A stretch of DNA of 64,000 bases, taken from the NCBI RefSeq assembly GCF_010093025.1, contig NZ_CP048114.1:992001-1056000 (forward strand). Reading direction: 5' to 3'. Shown here piece by piece: positions 62,631 to 64,000 of the stretch. The position numbers were made by a program, and so were the translations under genes. Positions within the stretch are counted from its first letter, which is position 1. Every line of letters begins with the position of its first letter. Origin of the DNA: Edaphobacter sp. 12200R-103 (GTDB taxonomy: Bacteria > Acidobacteriota > Terriglobia > Terriglobales > Acidobacteriaceae). The notes beneath the pieces were generated by a model that was not told where the DNA came from, made no database searches, and saw nothing but the letters and a program-made list of their open reading frames with translations.

Positions 62631-63784
62631 ATGAAGAGAGATCCAGTCGAAAAAACTCCCGACTATTCCATCCGATCGGTGGTCCGCGCCTGCGATATTC
62701 TCAAATGCTTTCGTCAGGATGGAGCACCGTTGAGCCTGAATGATGTGGCAGAACGGACGGAACTCAGCCGCCCGACGGCCTATCGTCTTCTCAAAACGCT
62801 GGTCTCCTGCGGCATGCTCGACAGCCCGGCAAAGAATGCGTATTTCCTGGCCGCCTGGCATCGAAAGGGCAGAAGGTTTCGCTTCGGATATGCCTCCCAA
62901 TCTGAAGAATTTTCCTTCTCCCGCCTGGTCTCTGAGAGTATTCGCAGCAGTGCCTACGATGCTGGAGTCGATTTGCTTGTCCTCAATAACTGCTACAGTC
63001 CGAAGACGGCCGTCCGCAACGCTGAGATTTTCGTGCGCGAGCAAGTGGATCTTGTTATCGAATTTCAGACGAATCAGCAGAGCGCTTCTGTTGTAGCGTC
63101 GAAGCTGATGGAGGCAGGAATCCCGATCATCGCGATTGAGATTCCGCATCCGGGTGCTGCGTACTACGGCGCAAACAACTATCGAGCGGGCCTGATTGGT
63201 GGCCATGCGCTGGCTCGTGCGTGCATGCGCGAATGGAATGGAGCCGTCGACGAGGTCCTACTCCTCGAACTTCCCATGGCTGGTCCCCTGCCCCGTTCCC
63301 GACTGACGGGCATGCTGGCAGGGTTACGGGAACACCTTCAGAAACTTCCGTTCGGTTCATCGACGGTAACGGGCGTTTTGAGAAGAGCCTGGAGGTTATG
63401 CGACGTCATCTGCGACGGACCAACTCGCGCCACATTCTTATAGGGGCGCTCAACGATCCAAGCTGCCTTGGCGCCCTGCACGCTTTTGAGGAGGCCGGCC
63501 GCGAACACCACTGCCTTGCAGTAGGGCATAATGCCAGCATCGAGGCGCGACGGGAGATGCGACGGCCAGGTTCACGGCTGGTGGGATCGGTGGGCTTCTT
63601 CCCGGAGCGCTATGGCGAGGCTGTGATCTCCCTGGCCCTGGACAAAGTTCAGGGGAAGGAGATTCCTCCTGCCACCTTTACCAGCCATCGCCTCATAAAA
63701 GAAGACAATGTCGACAGCTTCTACCCGCACGACAATCTGATCTCCGGAGCAGATAGCGACTCTCTCCTCTTCAGCCATCACTGA
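62631..63784 (+). pseudogene. IclR-HTH plus sugar-binding regulator, frameshifted
   Basis: Two frames together give one protein. The first carries an IclR-type winged HTH (SIRSVVRACDILKCFRQDGA, then LNDVAERTELSRPTAYRLLK) and the start of a type-1 periplasmic-binding-like domain (VDLLVLNNCYSPKTAVRNAE). The second, in the frame that begins at about 63345, continues the domain (SVRFIDGNGRFEKSLEVMRR, then ILIGALNDPSCLGALHAFEE) to 63784. The frame change fits a one-base deletion near 63345-63350 and could be real or a sequence error. I prefer ATG 62631; a TTG at 62448 has a good ribosome site (AGGAGAG) but would add 61 residues across both palindromes. Likely a sensor of the neighbouring sugar pathway. 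Confidence 0.75.
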
Positions 63785-64000
63785 AAGAAAATGAAAGTTA
63801 TTGATATGAAGTCGTGAAGTCCATGGACTGCAGGACTTCGTTGAAAAAGTCTCCTACTCTTAGACCCTATTGGATCAGAGCTTGCTTTTGAATAAAAACG
63901 ATAGATGAAAATAACTTCCAATTAATTGCCATAAATATTGACATCTGTTATTTATGTCAGCTAGCTTTATCCGGGTTTCCCTTCTGAGCTTATTGTCGTC
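63785..64000. other. Right-end intergenic region with two inverted repeats
   Basis: No gene in the last 216 bases. GAAGTCC (63816-63822) and GGACTTC (63833-63839) form a seven-base hairpin about 30 bases after the regulator stop, a weak terminator candidate. TGACAT (63939-63944) and ATGTCA (63954-63959) are separated by nine bases in an AT-rich stretch and may be an operator or promoter for a gene beyond the window. No complete promoter is certain. Confidence 0.4.

Overview
The window looks like a chromosomal segment of a Terriglobia-type Acidobacteriota (Granulicella/Terriglobus/Edaphobacter-like). This is inferred from gene content: a high-GC, hopanoid-making, flagellated diderm that also carries secreted proteins with carboxypeptidase-regulatory-like repeats and a beta-helix/Ig surface protein with the C-terminal tail typical of that group. 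No 16S gene is present, so the assignment rests on protein character alone.

Layout. 1-2 kb: end of a flagellar rod operon (flgG partial, flgF) facing a cheY-cheX pair. 2-7.4 kb: a secreted protein of unknown role, glutamate formimidoyltransferase, a PagL-like lipid A deacylase, YebC, a frameshifted secreted metallopeptidase, and the initiator tRNA. 7.5-21 kb: a BON/glycine-zipper envelope protein, a PpiD-like foldase, MalQ, a stand-alone hydroxyacyl-CoA dehydrogenase NAD-binding domain, two MacB-type permeases without an adjacent ATPase, an MsbA-like exporter, a DUF1223 protein and RecN. A 48-codon metallothionein-like gene lies just after recN.

21.4-29 kb is a hopanoid operon: ispH, squalene-hopene cyclase, hpnH, a 148-residue protein of unknown function, hpnA, hpnG and a zinc alcohol dehydrogenase. 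HpnH attaches adenosine to the hopanoid and HpnG removes adenine, so the block covers precursor supply, cyclisation and the first side-chain steps. 29-33.5 kb encodes a sigma-54 response regulator and a large PDZ/multi-TM/GAF/PAS histidine kinase with overlapping genes. 33.7-50.7 kb is mostly housekeeping: two alpha/beta hydrolases, an M20 peptidase, dnaE, accA, pyrF, rlpA, thiD, thiS and a glycosyltransferase. Among them are several lineage-type proteins: an outer-membrane protein, a divergent CPBP protein, a small zinc ribbon, and a deiminase-fold protein that lacks its catalytic cysteine.

50.8-55.5 kb is the most accessory-looking part. Decayed insertion-sequence ends and a transposase fragment bracket a beta-helix surface protein and a small outer-membrane barrel. 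The upstream region holds an 11-C tract, a tandem 20-bp repeat and a perfect 22-bp palindrome. Two overlapping secreted regulatory-like-domain proteins and tRNA-Ser(GGA) follow. At 59.3-63.8 kb lies a pentose-type sugar locus: an arabinose isomerase-like protein and a clan GH-A glycosidase, with a divergently transcribed regulator that joins an IclR-type HTH to a sugar-binding domain. That regulator carries a frameshift, and two matching palindromes lie in the gap.

Two single-base frameshifts (about 6251 and 63345) occur in otherwise intact genes. Both could be real mutations or sequence errors. All functional calls come from reading motifs; no database search was run.
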